A stretch of 64,000 nucleotides of DNA from Mesorhizobium huakuii (lineage in GTDB: Bacteria > Pseudomonadota > Alphaproteobacteria > Rhizobiales > Rhizobiaceae). The notes under the pieces are model-generated. The model was not told the DNA's origin, did no database searches, and worked only from the letters and a program-made list of their open reading frames with translations. The position numbers and the translations under genes are program-made. Where the stretch lies: positions 1 to 64,000 of the forward strand of contig NZ_BSNY01000053.1 in NCBI RefSeq assembly GCF_030160235.1, given 5' to 3'. Below, in pieces: positions 12,107-20,829 of the stretch (position 1 is the first letter of the stretch; each line of letters opens with the position of its first letter).

Positions 12107-12493
12107 TCACTCCGCGTCATGGCAGACGGCCTCGACATTGTTGCCGTCGGGATCGAAGACGAAGGCCCCATAATAGTTCGGATGATAGTGCGGGCGCAGG
12201 CCCGGCGCGCCATTGTCCTTGCCGCCGGCGGCAAGGGCAGCGGCATGGAAGGCATCGACCTCGGCGCGACTGCGCGCGGTGAAGGCGACGTGCTGATGGG
12301 CCTTTTGACCCCCCTTGCCTTCCTGCAGCCAGAACACCGGCCGATCACGGCCGTAGCCACCGACCTTGGCGCCGCCGGTGTATTCCAGCGGCACCATGTA
12401 CAGCAACGAGCCCCCCAGAGGCGCCATCGCCTTGTCGTAGAAAGCCTTCGAAGCGTCGAAATCGGCAACATCGATGCCGAGATGGTCGATCAT
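12107..12493 (-). CDS. VOC (glyoxalase/bleomycin-resistance-like) family protein
   Basis: 128 residues forming one vicinal-oxygen-chelate module of two beta-alpha-beta-beta-beta units. [22 protein letters not shown] is the first unit; metal-site candidates are the early His (DHLGI), the HQHVAF histidines and the C-terminal glutamate in [22 protein letters not shown] is a typical VOC ending. The ATG at 12493 overlaps the cysS stop as ATGA. Substrate cannot be told from sequence. Confidence 0.85.
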   Translation of the reverse strand: MIDHLGIDVADFDASKAFYDKAMAPLGGSLLYMVPLEYTGGAKVGGYGRDRPVFWLQEGKGGQKAHQHVAFTARSRAEVDAFHAAALAAGGKDNGAPGLRPHYHPNYYGAFVFDPDGNNVEAVCHDAE

Positions 12494-13923
12494 CTCTTTA
12501 CCTCCCAGGTGGTGATGCGTTCGCCGGTGGCCGGATCCTTGCCGTCCTTCAGCTGTACGCCTTGCGCCAGAAGCTCGTCGCGGATGCGGTCGGCTTCGGC
12601 CCAGTTCTTGGCTGCGATAAAGGCGAGGCGATCGGCGATCGCCTTGGCAATTTTGTCTACGTCGACCTTGGCGGAGGCGACATCGAAGCCGAGGAACAGC
12701 AGTGACGCCTTCAGCGCAGCAGCGGCCTCGTTGCCCTCTTGTGCCTCGCCGGCCAACTGGGTCAGCACCTGGAAGGCGGCATAGGTGGCGAGATCGTCCG
12801 ACAAGGCATTGATGACCTCCACCGGCAACTGCCCTGCCGCGGGCGCCAGATCCGCAGCGCGTTTCCACTTGCGCAGCGTGTTCTCCGCCTCCTCCAGCTT
12901 GCGCACGGAGAAGTCGATCGGCTCGCGGTAGTGCGTCATCAGCATCGCCAGCCGCAGCACCTCGCCCGGCCAGCTGCGGCCGCCGAAGGTCTCGGTCTCC
13001 AGCAGCTCATGGATCGAGTAGAAGTTGCCGAGGCTCTTCGACATCTTCTGACCCTCGACCTGCAGGAAGCCATTGTGCATCCAGACATTGGCCATGACCG
13101 ACGTGCCGTGGGCGCAGCGCGACTGGGCGATCTCGTTCTCATGATGCGGGAAGATGAGGTCGAGGCCACCGCCGTGGATGTCGAACACCTCGCCGAGATA
13201 GGCCGCCGACATCGCCGAGCATTCGATGTGCCAGCCCGGCCGGCCCCTGCCCCATGGGCTCTGCCAGCCCGGCTCTTCCGGCGATGACAGCTTCCACAGC
13301 ACGAAATCGCCGGGGTTCTTCTTGTGCGCATCGACGGCGATGCGCGCGCCGGCCTGCTGCTCGTCGAGATTGCGCTTCGACAATTGCCCGTAGTCCGGCA
13401 TCGAGGCGGTGTCGAACAGAACTTCGCCTGCCGCGACATAGGCATGGCCACGTTTGATCAGGCTTTGAATCAAGGTGATCATGTCGGCCTTGCCGTCGGC
13501 GCGTGGCGCGACGAATTCGGTGGCGCGCGGTTCGACCGTCGGCTCCAGGCAGCCTAGCGTGGCGACATCCCTGTGGAACTGGTCGGCAGTCTTTTCGGTC
13601 ACTCGCCGAATCGCTTCGTTGAGCGACAGCTTTCCGGCGGAAATTTCGCCGCCGAAATCGCGCAGCGCACGCGCGTTGATCTTGTCGTCGACGTCGGTGA
13701 TGTTGCGCACATAGGTAACATGCGCCTCGCCATAGAAATGGCGTAGCAGGCGAAACAGTACGTCGAAGACGATGACCGGCCTGGCATTACCGATATGGGC
13801 GAAGTCGTAGACGGTCGGGCCGCAGACATACATGCGCACGTTGAGCGCATCGATCGGAACGAAATCCTCTTTCGTGCGCGTCAGCGTGTTGTAGAGGCGC
13901 AGGCCCTGCGATGCGTCGGACAT
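12490..13923 (-). CDS. cysS: Cysteinyl-tRNA synthetase
   Basis: Class I aminoacyl-tRNA synthetase of about 477 residues. The zinc ligand Cys34 lies in YVCGPTVYD, the HIGH-type motif is HIGN (43-46), the GWHIECSAM block supplies further ligands, and KMSKS is at 293-297. It charges tRNA-Cys with cysteine. The ATG at 13923 is preferred since GGGAAGG lies 6-7 bases before it; another ATG ten codons upstream is in frame. It heads a six-gene operon (cysS, VOC, GFA, GFA, pip, cimA) whose junctions are ATGA overlaps or a 3-base gap. Confidence 0.96.
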   Translation of the reverse strand: MSDASQGLRLYNTLTRTKEDFVPIDALNVRMYVCGPTVYDFAHIGNARPVIVFDVLFRLLRHFYGEAHVTYVRNITDVDDKINARALRDFGGEISAGKLSLNEAIRRVTEKTADQFHRDVATLGCLEPTVEPRATEFVAPRADGKADMITLIQSLIKRGHAYVAAGEVLFDTASMPDYGQLSKRNLDEQQAGARIAVDAHKKNPGDFVLWKLSSPEEPGWQSPWGRGRPGWHIECSAMSAAYLGEVFDIHGGGLDLIFPHHENEIAQSRCAHGTSVMANVWMHNGFLQVEGQKMSKSLGNFYSIHELLETETFGGRSWPGEVLRLAMLMTHYREPIDFSVRKLEEAENTLRKWKRAADLAPAAGQLPVEVINALSDDLATYAAFQVLTQLAGEAQEGNEAAAALKASLLFLGFDVASAKVDVDKIAKAIADRLAFIAAKNWAEADRIRDELLAQGVQLKDGKDPATGERITTWEVKR

Positions 13924-14340
13924 TCCATGCCTTCCCGGTTCAGAACTTTTCATCTGGATGGAGCCAGTCCCGCGCCGAAGCGCAAATCAGACTCCAGCCT
14001 GCTGGCCGGGGCGTTTGTCCAATCTGGGGAAAGATGAGGCGAAAACGTCCGGACCAGCGCGAGGCTAGCCAATAATGCAAATGCCACAAATGGCGAAAGA
14101 CGTTTTCATGGGCGGCTTTATCGCCTTGGTCAGTGTTGCCGTCAAGCCGCTGATCCCGAGAAAAGCGCCGTAAAGATTGTCAAACGCGTCGCTCGATCAC
14201 GCGGAATCAGGCAGTGAAACATTTTATTAAACATGTCGGCACAGTCATGAAACATTCGCCGGCTAGATCACCACGTGTCACGATTTGGTCGGATTCAACG
14301 GTCAAACGCGAACACGAAAACGTTATCTGGGAAGAGAAAC
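13924..14340. other. Intergenic region upstream of cysS
   Basis: About 417 bases that should hold the leftward cysS promoter and the rightward promoter of the small gene at 14341. Two copies of TGAAACATT occur (about 14214 and 14248). A 32-codon frame at 14075-14173 was seen but lacks supporting evidence. No RNA gene or mobile element is recognisable. Confidence 0.5.
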
Positions 14341-14496
14341 ATGCCTCGAAGCAAGCAGGAAGCCACCCGCGCCAAGCAACCGGCGCTGGCCAGCCACTAT
14401 CGTGCCATCGGCCCGGCCGCGATCGTCGCCGCCCTTCTTCACACCGCGAAGAAAAAGAAGCCGGCACCGAAGATCGTATCACCCCGCGCTGCCTAA
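14341..14496 (+). CDS. Small basic hypothetical protein
   Basis: 51 residues starting MPRSKQEATRAKQPALASH and ending in a lysine-rich stretch (KKKKPAPK). The ATG at 14341 has GGGAAGAG about 4 bases upstream; longer starts exist in the same frame but lack such a site. A short hydrophobic stretch (AIGPAAIVAALLHTA) lies between basic ends. A GC-rich hairpin follows the stop, which supports a real transcript. Function is unknown; the high positive charge would fit nucleic-acid or membrane binding, but this is only a guess. Confidence 0.55.
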   Translation: MPRSKQEATRAKQPALASHYRAIGPAAIVAALLHTAKKKKPAPKIVSPRAA

Positions 14497-14507
14497 GCAG
14501 CACGCGG

Positions 14508-14527
14508 CCGGCGCCAAAGGGCGCCGG
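14508..14527 (+). terminator. GC-rich hairpin after the small basic gene
   Basis: CCGGCGCC (14508-14515) pairs with GGCGCCGG (14520-14527) around a 4-base loop. It lies 11 bases after the stop at 14496. There is no T-run, so termination is only suggested. Confidence 0.4.
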
Positions 14528-14579
14528 GCATGAGGCGTATGGTCCTCCAGATAGAAGCTTCGATCTCTTGTCTGAGCGT

Positions 14580-14622
14580 GATCTTTCCCGAAAACCGGGG
14601 CCACTTTTCAGGATCGTGCTCT
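14580..14622. repeat. Rhizobial hairpin repeat, CCCGAAAA family (imperfect copy)
   Basis: CCCGAAAA at 14587-14594 faces TTTTCAGG at 14605-14612 around an ACCGG..CCAC-like loop. The same layout, with a perfect stem, occurs at 44440-44484, and a related version (CCCAAAA/TTTTGGG) three times at 51051-51204. It lies just after the stop of the leftward SRAP gene. Confidence 0.65.
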
Positions 14623-15382
14623 AAAACAACGTCATCTGACTGTCGTCCGCGCCGGACTTCTGGCGCCTGGCCTTCTCGGGCTCCGGCCCGATCTCGCCCC
14701 TCTGCTGAATCTCCGGACCGGTGTTGGCGACCTTGTTGACGAGGTCGGAGATGGGAACCGCCTCGAAGACATCGAGTTGCGCCGGCCGCAGCAAGTCGGC
14801 GACATCGCGCGGCTCCAGCGTGCGGCAATCCAGCCAGCGGGCGAAATCCCCGGGATCGATGACCACCGGCATCCGATCGTGGATATGGGCGATGTCGGCA
14901 TTGGCGTTGACCGTCAGGATGGCGCCGGTGTCCATTTCCGAGCCGCCTGGCTCGGCATAGGTCTCGATCAGGCCGGCAAAGGCGATCAGCCCGCCATGCC
15001 TGGGCCGGATCCAGTAGGGTTGCCCCTTCTTGCCTCCGCTCTGCCGCCATTCGTAGAAGCCCGACGCTGGCACCAACGCGCGGCGATGGCGCATGGCGGC
15101 CTTGAACGAAGCCTTTTCGATTGCCCCTTCCGAGCGCGCGTTGAACAGCAGCGGAAACTCCCTCGTATCCTTGACCCAGGCGGGAATGAGCCCCCAGCGC
15201 ACCAGCATCGGCTGGCGATCCGGCAAATTGGACCCCGGCGCGCGCGGCACACCGGCGGTCGCCATAAGCACCGGCTGCGTCGGCGCGATGTTGTAGCGCG
15301 CCGGAAAATCCTCCAGCTCGGCCAGGCCCAGGAAGGCAGCGGTCTGATCCGGCGTCGCGGTCAAGGCAAAACGTCCGCACAT
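14621..15382 (-). CDS. SRAP domain protein (HMCES/YedK-like abasic-site shield)
   Basis: 253 residues beginning MCGRFALT; after removal of Met, Cys2 is the residue that forms a thiazolidine crosslink with abasic sites in single-stranded DNA. Other family marks are ARYNIAPTQPV, RWGLIPAW, NARSEG, FYEW, GLIETY and the late H in IHDRMPVV. SRAP proteins protect abasic sites at replication forks and are often linked to the SOS response. The ATG at 15382 is fixed by the requirement for Cys2. The last residues (QMTLF) resemble a sliding-clamp-binding peptide, which would suit a fork-associated protein; this is inference. Confidence 0.93.
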   Translation of the reverse strand: MCGRFALTATPDQTAAFLGLAELEDFPARYNIAPTQPVLMATAGVPRAPGSNLPDRQPMLVRWGLIPAWVKDTREFPLLFNARSEGAIEKASFKAAMRHRRALVPASGFYEWRQSGGKKGQPYWIRPRHGGLIAFAGLIETYAEPGGSEMDTGAILTVNANADIAHIHDRMPVVIDPGDFARWLDCRTLEPRDVADLLRPAQLDVFEAVPISDLVNKVANTGPEIQQRGEIGPEPEKARRQKSGADDSQMTLF

Positions 15383-15508
15383 GATCGATTGCTCCTGCCT
15401 TTGATGGTTCCGCCAGAACGTGGCGATGGAACAGCCGCACTGCAACCGCTAAAGCTGTCCGATGCTGACCGTCCACAGCGGGCTGCGGCGGTCGAACGGT
15501 TGGGAGCC

Positions 15509-15943
15509 ATGAACGATAAACGAAAGATACTGCCAGCAGTCTCGGTGGCCGTGGTGCGTGGTGACACCGTGCTGTTGGTCAAGCGGGCACGGCAACCTTC
15601 ACAGGGTCTCTACGCCTTTCCCGGCGGCAAGGTCGAGGCCGGCGAGACACTGGAGGATGCCGCCAGGCGCGAGCTGCTGGAAGAGACCGGTTTGCGTGCC
15701 ACCGGTTTTCGCCCGCTTCGGGAAATCCATATCGACGGCAGGGACGATTCCCACCCGGTCGATTACCGCCTCACGGTCTTCGGCGCTGCCTATGCCGGCG
15801 GCGAGGCCGTGGCCAGCGACGATGCCGAGACCGCCGACTTCTACACGCTCCGCGAGATGGCGGCGCTGCCGCTTGCCGGTTCGGTGTTCGCGGTGGCGGA
15901 AGATCTGCTTGGCCGACCTGCCGGTTCCCCTGAAAGCCGTTGA
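15509..15943 (+). CDS. Nudix hydrolase
   Basis: 144 residues. The Nudix box reads GGKVEAGETLEDAARRELL followed by EETGL, with all metal-binding glutamates kept. The N-terminus (VSVAVVRGDTVLLVKR) is typical of MutT/NUDIX proteins acting on nucleoside diphosphate derivatives, sometimes ADP-ribose. The ATG at 15509 has GGGAG five bases upstream. The gene is divergent from the SRAP gene; whether it sanitises oxidised nucleotides or degrades a sugar-nucleotide is not decidable here. Confidence 0.9.
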   Translation: MNDKRKILPAVSVAVVRGDTVLLVKRARQPSQGLYAFPGGKVEAGETLEDAARRELLEETGLRATGFRPLREIHIDGRDDSHPVDYRLTVFGAAYAGGEAVASDDAETADFYTLREMAALPLAGSVFAVAEDLLGRPAGSPESR

Positions 15944-16005
15944 ATTCCCCAATCGTCCCGCCGGAAACGCCTTGCAGGCGACAAATTGTTTGGCCACATA
16001 GACTT

Positions 16006-16383
16006 ATGAGCCGCGCACCTTTTCTTGTCGCTTTGTGCCTTGCCGTCAGTACGTCCCTGGCTGTGCGGCCGGCGTTCAGCGCCGAGTCGCCGTTCGAACC
16101 GGGGCTGATGCGGCTGGCGGAGGTGCTGGGCTCGCTGCATTTCCTGCGCAATCTGTGCGGAGAGAAGGGCGACCAGTGGCGTGGCGAAATGGAAAAACTG
16201 CTCGATTCGGAAAATCCGGATCCGGAGCGTCGTGCCCGCTTCATCGCCAGCTTCAATCGCGGCTATCGTTCCTTCGGCGGCACCTATACGCAGTGCACCG
16301 CTTCAGCCACGGAAGCCATCAGCCGCTACATGAAGGAAGGTGAGACGCTGTCGCGCGATATCGCCTCGCGCTACGGTAACTAG
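16006..16383 (+). CDS. TIGR02301-type exported protein
   Basis: 125 residues. Residues 1-26 form a signal peptide ending near AFSA. The mature part contains LRNLCGEKGDQWRGEMEKLL and RFIASFNRGYRSFGGTYTQC, the pattern I associate with the alphaproteobacterial family TIGR02301 of unknown function. Two cysteines in the mature protein could form a disulfide in the periplasm. It lies 62 bases after the Nudix gene and may be cotranscribed. Function is unknown. Confidence 0.75.
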   Translation: MSRAPFLVALCLAVSTSLAVRPAFSAESPFEPGLMRLAEVLGSLHFLRNLCGEKGDQWRGEMEKLLDSENPDPERRARFIASFNRGYRSFGGTYTQCTASATEAISRYMKEGETLSRDIASRYGN

Positions 16384-16738
16384 GCGTCCATCAACAGATA
16401 TCCGAGCGGTCGCTGGTCCTATCAGACAAATCCGGCTTGTAGCGGCCTGTGTCTTGGTGCAATCCTGATGTTGCACTTCTGCAACAACGTTAATCAAACG
16501 TTACCGCGAGAATGCGAAATTAACTCAAACTGAAGGTTTTCGCCCCGCAGGCCGGCCTAATCGGCTAAGTTTGATCCGGGTTGAAACGCAGCTTCGCCAG
16601 ACACAGCCGTCCGCTGTAAAAGACGATCAAAAAAATGTCGTATTTACAGATACTTACTTAGGGCTGCGTGTAAACGGAACAGATCAAGCCTGATCCGCGC
16701 TACTGACGGATCGCTGCTTGAAAGGGTGGACATCGCTT
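16384..16738. other. AT-richer intergenic region
   Basis: About 355 bases with lower GC than the flanks, between the exported-protein gene and the hypothetical at 16739. It includes AACGTTAATCAAACGTTACC around 16487-16506 with a repeated (A)AACGTTA half-site. It probably holds the promoter for the next gene. No coding frame of quality or known RNA was found. Confidence 0.4.
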
Positions 16739-16996
16739 ATGGAACATGGTGTCAACGACATCGACGCGCTGGTCAGGGAAGAAAAACGCCTGACGGCGGT
16801 GGAAAGCCACAGCGAAGCCTGGGCCGAAGGACTTTCGGCCGGCATCGAGCCCGAGATCATTGCCGAGGCGGCGCTTGAGACCGCATTTGGTGAAATGCTG
16901 CGCGCCAACGGCGAGACATCAGCCCTTGCCCTGCTCGACCGCATGCGTGAAAAGGTGATTGCTGGCGCCTTCGAACCCGAGCGGCTGCGGCACTGA
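16739..16996 (+). CDS. Small acidic hypothetical protein
   Basis: 85 residues, predicted all-helical and acidic, starting MEHGVNDIDALVREEKRL. No signal, membrane segment or catalytic motif is visible. The ATG at 16739 follows AAGGGTGGA by about 8 bases; a TTG seven codons earlier is in frame. Codon use resembles neighbouring genes, which supports real coding. It looks like a small conserved rhizobial protein, but I do not recognise a family. Confidence 0.6.
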   Translation: MEHGVNDIDALVREEKRLTAVESHSEAWAEGLSAGIEPEIIAEAALETAFGEMLRANGETSALALLDRMREKVIAGAFEPERLRH

Positions 16997-17067
16997 ACCG
17001 ACATACGGTTCTTTGACGATCGAGTGCCGTTTGGGCATCATGCCCGGGAGCCAAGGAGATACGGGCA

Positions 17068-17859
17068 GTGAATTTTCCGATGTCAGGCGGGCCGATGGGC
17101 TTGGTCCTCTACATCCGTCTCGCCGCTTGCTGTGCCGCGATTGCCTTTGTGACGTGCCTGGCAAGCAGCCGGGCCTATGCGCTGAGCGAGATCCAACGCG
17201 AAGAGCTTCCCTCGCCTGTCATACCGTCAGCGGATGATGACGGGTCGTCGCCCGGTGGCGCGATTCCCCTGCCCGACCCGGTGGGAACACCGCCTTCGAC
17301 CGGCCAGCAGCCGGCCGCTCCGGACGCGGCGGAGCCCGACAGTCCAGCGGATGGCGGCACCAACAGGCCGCGTGTCGATCCCGAGGCGCCCTTGCCCGAG
17401 GTGGTCTACGACCTCAGCAAGCTGCCCGAGCCCGTGCGGCGCATGCATGATCTGATCATCGAGGCTTGCAAGAGCGGCGACATTGAGAAGCTCCGGCCCC
17501 TGATCGGCAAGGGCGACAGCATGACCCAGCTTTCGCTGGCCGACATCGACGGCGACGCCATCGCCTTCCTCAAAGGACTGTCCGGCGACCCCGACGGCCA
17601 GGAGATCCTGGCCATACTGGAGGAAGTGCTCAGCGCCGGCTATGTCCATGTCGACGCCGGAACAGCGCAGGAACTCTATGTCTGGCCGTATTTCTTCGCG
17701 CTGCCGCTGGACAAGCTCGACGCCAAGCAGCGGGTCGAACTGTTCAAGATCGTCACCGCCGGCGACTTCGACGACATGAAGCAGTTCGGCGCCTATATCT
17801 TCTATCGCGTCGGCATCACGCCCGCCGGCCAGTGGACATTTTTTGTTGCGGGCGATTGA
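17068..17859 (+). CDS. Exported proline-rich hypothetical protein
   Basis: 263 residues from a GTG at 17068 with AAGGAG nine bases upstream. Residues 10-38 form a signal peptide or anchor. A disordered Pro/Asp/Gly linker (about 45-105) leads to a folded C-terminal domain (about 110-263) with EVVYDLSKLPEPVRRMHDLI and VDAGTAQELYVWPYFFALPL. The long signal-plus-linker layout suggests a periplasmic or surface domain held away from the membrane. I recall similar rhizobial hypotheticals but no function. It converges on the dihydroorotase gene. Confidence 0.65.
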   Translation: MNFPMSGGPMGLVLYIRLAACCAAIAFVTCLASSRAYALSEIQREELPSPVIPSADDDGSSPGGAIPLPDPVGTPPSTGQQPAAPDAAEPDSPADGGTNRPRVDPEAPLPEVVYDLSKLPEPVRRMHDLIIEACKSGDIEKLRPLIGKGDSMTQLSLADIDGDAIAFLKGLSGDPDGQEILAILEEVLSAGYVHVDAGTAQELYVWPYFFALPLDKLDAKQRVELFKIVTAGDFDDMKQFGAYIFYRVGITPAGQWTFFVAGD

Positions 17860-17867
17860 GCGGCTTC

Positions 17868-17885
17868 CCCTCCCGCAAGGGAGAG
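17868..17885. terminator. Hairpin between convergent genes
   Basis: CTCCC (17870-17874) and GGGAG (17879-17883) form a short stem with loop GCAA in the 35-base gap between convergent stops. It is a candidate two-way terminator of the 'CCTCCCGCAAGGGAG' type common in Mesorhizobium spacers. Confidence 0.4.
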
Positions 17886-17894
17886 TAAGGAAGG

Positions 17895-19220
17895 CTAAGC
17901 AGGCAACGCCTCGGAAAACTCTACCGCCTTGCCCTGCCCGGGCGTCACGATTTCGCCTTCCCACATGACTCGGCGACCGCGAATGATGGTGCCGACCGGC
18001 CAGCCGGTAACTTGCCTGCCATCATAAGGCGTCCAGCCTGCCTTCGAGCCGGCCTGCGCATTGGTGATGGTCTCGCGCCGTTTCATGTCGACGATGGTGA
18101 AGTCGGCGTCGTAGCCGGCGGCGATGCGGCCTTTTCTGGCCATGCCGAAGATGCGCTGCGGGCCGTGGCTGGAGAGATCGACGAAACGCTGCAGGGTCAG
18201 CCGGCCTGCGTTGACGTGGTCGAGCATGATCGGCACCAGCGTCTGCACACCGGTCATGCCCGAGGGCGAGGCTGGATAGGGTTTTGCCTTTTCGGCCAGC
18301 GTGTGCGGCGCGTGGTCGGAGCCGAGCACGTCGACGATGCCTTGCGCGATGCCGTGCCAGACGCCATCGCGGTGGCGGGAGGCGCGCACCGGCGGGTTCA
18401 TCTGGATTAGCGTGCCGAGCCTGAGATAATCGTCGGCGCTCAGCGTCAGATGGTGCGGCGTCGCCTCGCAGGTCGCGACGTCCTTGTGCTGTTCGAGGAA
18501 CAATATCTCCTCGGCGGTCGAAATGTGCAGGACATGGATGCAGGCGCGAACGTCGCGCGCAATGCGCACCAGCCGTTCGGTGCAACGCAAGGCGGCGATC
18601 TCGTCGCGCCAGATCGGATGCGATGACGGGTCGCCCTCGATGCGTTCGCCAAGGCGCTCACGCAGCCGGAATTCGTCCTCGGAATGAAAGGCCGCACGGC
18701 GGCGGGTGTTCCGCAGGATCGAGGCGACGCCTTCATCATCCTCGACCAGCAGGTCGCCGGTCGACGAACCCATGAAGACCTTTATGCCCGCGGCGCCCGG
18801 CAGCCGCTCGAGTTCGCCGACATCCCTGGCGTTGTCGCGGGTACCGCCGACCCAGAACGCGAAGTCGCAATGCATGCGCCCGCTGCCGCGCCGGACCTTG
18901 TCGGCGAGCGTAGCCTCGCTGGTGGTCAATGGGTTGGTGTTGGGCATCTCGAACACCGCGGTGACGCCGCCAAGCACCGCCGCCCGCGAGCCGGTTTCCA
19001 GATCTTCCTTGTGCTCCAGTCCCGGCTCGCGAAAATGTACCTGGCTGTCGATGACACCAGGCAGGATGTGCAGGCCGCGGCAGTCGATCGTCTCGCCGGC
19101 CGACGCTCGTGAAAGATCGCCGATGGCGGCGACACGCCCACCCTTGACACCTATGTCACGCTGGCCCTCACCATCATGGTTGACCACTGTGCCGCCTGTC
19201 AGGATGAGGTCGTAGGTCAT
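17895..19220 (-). CDS. Dihydroorotase-type amidohydrolase
   Basis: About 441 residues of the class I dihydroorotase/hydantoinase family. PGVIDSQVHFREPGLEHKED gives the HxxR-type metal site; EMPNTNPLT, GIKVFMGSSTGDL, HVLHIST and the late DVLGSDHAPH fit the binuclear zinc amidohydrolase pattern. It most likely converts dihydroorotate and carbamoyl-aspartate in pyrimidine synthesis, although allantoinase or another cyclic amidase cannot be excluded. Two ATGs lie two codons apart; 19220 has the better spacing from AAGAGAG, 19226 is the alternative. It is divergent from the ygfZ-like gene. Confidence 0.88.
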   Translation of the reverse strand: MTYDLILTGGTVVNHDGEGQRDIGVKGGRVAAIGDLSRASAGETIDCRGLHILPGVIDSQVHFREPGLEHKEDLETGSRAAVLGGVTAVFEMPNTNPLTTSEATLADKVRRGSGRMHCDFAFWVGGTRDNARDVGELERLPGAAGIKVFMGSSTGDLLVEDDEGVASILRNTRRRAAFHSEDEFRLRERLGERIEGDPSSHPIWRDEIAALRCTERLVRIARDVRACIHVLHISTAEEILFLEQHKDVATCEATPHHLTLSADDYLRLGTLIQMNPPVRASRHRDGVWHGIAQGIVDVLGSDHAPHTLAEKAKPYPASPSGMTGVQTLVPIMLDHVNAGRLTLQRFVDLSSHGPQRIFGMARKGRIAAGYDADFTIVDMKRRETITNAQAGSKAGWTPYDGRQVTGWPVGTIIRGRRVMWEGEIVTPGQGKAVEFSEALPA

Positions 19221-19301
19221 GGCCATGCTCTCTTGCGGGGGGAGTGTCAGCGGCTTACGTAATGGCCAACCGTTTTGCAAGATCAGGCTTTTATCCTCCC
19301 C

Positions 19302-20162
19302 ATGCCCTTTGCCCTGCTGAAAGACCGCGCGCTCATCTCCGTCTCCGGCCCGGATGCCGAGCACTTTTTGCAAAACATCCTGACCACTGATCTCGATACG
19401 CTCGGCGCTGGCGAAGCCAAGCCGGGCGCGCTGTTGACACCGCAAGGCAAGATCCTGTTCGACTTCCTGATCTCGCGTGCCGGCGAAAACGCCTTCCGGT
19501 TGGAATGCCGGGCCGACATTTCAGATGATTTCATTCGCCGGCTGATGCTCTACAAGCTTCGCGCCAAGGTCGAGATTGCCAAGTCGGAACAGTCGCTTGT
19601 CGCTGTTGCGTGGGGAAAAGAGTCAATCGGCTCAGAAAATGATTCAACCGCGTTTGCCGACAAGCGCTTTGCCAAGGAAAGTGTCACACGCACCTATGCC
19701 GGCCTTTCGGACGCCGGCGACATCGCAGCATGGCAAGCCTTCCGCATCGGCCAAGGCATCGCGGAGAGCGGTGCCGATTATGCGTTGGGCGACGCCTTCC
19801 CGCATGACGTGCTTCTCGACGAGACCGGCGGCGTCGGCTTCAGGAAAGGCTGCTATGTCGGCCAGGAAGTGGTCTCGCGCATGCAGCATCGCGGCACGGC
19901 AAGGCGGCGCGTGCTGATCGTGCAGGCTGGGCTTGCCCTGCCCGCCTCCGGCACCGAACTCACCGTCGAGGGCCGGCCGGTCGGCACGCTCGGCTCGAGC
20001 GCCGGCAACATCGGGCTTGCCATTGCCCGCATCGACAGGGTCAAGGCGGCGCTCGACGCCGGCCAGCCGATCCTGGCCGGCGACGTGCCGGTGACGATGG
20101 CCATTCCTGCCTGGGCCAAATTCAGTTTTCCGCAGGAAACCGTCAGCGCGGAGGAGGCCTGA
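19302..20162 (+). CDS. ygfZ: YgfZ/GcvT-like folate-binding Fe-S maintenance protein
   Basis: 286 residues with the family signature KGCYVGQE at 182-189, whose cysteine is essential in YgfZ-type proteins. The N-terminal half resembles the aminomethyltransferase GcvT (LISVSGPDAEHFLQNILTTD). YgfZ (IBA57 in eukaryotes) supports assembly or repair of some [4Fe-4S] enzymes in a tetrahydrofolate-dependent way. The stop overlaps the next start by one base (TGATG), so translation of the HD hydrolase is likely coupled. Confidence 0.9.
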   Translation: MPFALLKDRALISVSGPDAEHFLQNILTTDLDTLGAGEAKPGALLTPQGKILFDFLISRAGENAFRLECRADISDDFIRRLMLYKLRAKVEIAKSEQSLVAVAWGKESIGSENDSTAFADKRFAKESVTRTYAGLSDAGDIAAWQAFRIGQGIAESGADYALGDAFPHDVLLDETGGVGFRKGCYVGQEVVSRMQHRGTARRRVLIVQAGLALPASGTELTVEGRPVGTLGSSAGNIGLAIARIDRVKAALDAGQPILAGDVPVTMAIPAWAKFSFPQETVSAEEA

Positions 20163-20797
20163 TGGCGGCGGACCGCGCCGGTGCGCCGCCGCGCGCCTGG
20201 CAGCGCATGCTGTCCGGCCGCCGGCTCGACCTGCTCGACCCCTCGCCGCTCGACATCGAGATTTCGGACATTGCCCATGGTCTCGCCCGCGTCGCCCGCT
20301 GGAACGGCCAGACCAGCGGCGAGCATGCATTCTCGGTTGCTCAGCATTCGCTGCTGGTCGAAGCCCTGTTCAGCGATCTGGTGCCGCAAGCTTCGGCCAC
20401 CGATCGGCTCGCGGCGCTGCTGCACGATGCGCCCGAATATGTAATCGGCGACATGATCTCGCCGTTCAAGTCGGTGATGGGCGGCAGCTACAAGGACTGC
20501 GAATTGCGCTTGCAGCGCGCCATCCATCTGCGCTTTTCGCTGCCTCCCGAACCGGCCGCGGCGTTGCGCAGGGATATCAAGCGCGCCGACCAGATCGCCG
20601 CCTATTTCGAGGCAACGTTGCTTGCCGGCTTCTCGACCGCCGAGGCGACCGAATTCTTCGGCCGTCCGCGCGGTTTCTCCGCCGAGCGTTTCGATTTCAC
20701 ACCACGCTCGGTGACCTGGGCGCAGGATGCCTTCCTGAAGCGGTTTTCGGCACTTGAGAAGTCGCGGCATCCCGTTGCGACGTCGGCGGTAGGGTAG
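20162..20797 (+). CDS. HD-domain hydrolase, YfbR-like
   Basis: 211 residues. The HD metal-binding set is visible as EHAFSVAQHSLL, ALLHDAPEYVIGDM and a later KRADQIAAYFE with the final aspartate. YfbR relatives are 5'-deoxyribonucleotidases; many rhizobial homologues are annotated only as HD family hydrolases. The start overlaps the ygfZ stop. A link with ygfZ is conserved in rhizobia to my memory, but the joint role is unclear. Confidence 0.83.
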   Translation: MAADRAGAPPRAWQRMLSGRRLDLLDPSPLDIEISDIAHGLARVARWNGQTSGEHAFSVAQHSLLVEALFSDLVPQASATDRLAALLHDAPEYVIGDMISPFKSVMGGSYKDCELRLQRAIHLRFSLPPEPAAALRRDIKRADQIAAYFEATLLAGFSTAEATEFFGRPRGFSAERFDFTPRSVTWAQDAFLKRFSALEKSRHPVATSAVG

Positions 20798-20829
20798 AGA
20801 ACGCTAAATTAACCGGAAACGGCAACAGT

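Noticed and set aside
14075-14173. A 32-codon frame starting MQMPQMAKDVFMGGF in the cysS upstream gap
   Set aside because: No clear ribosome site or terminator, and length is within chance expectation.
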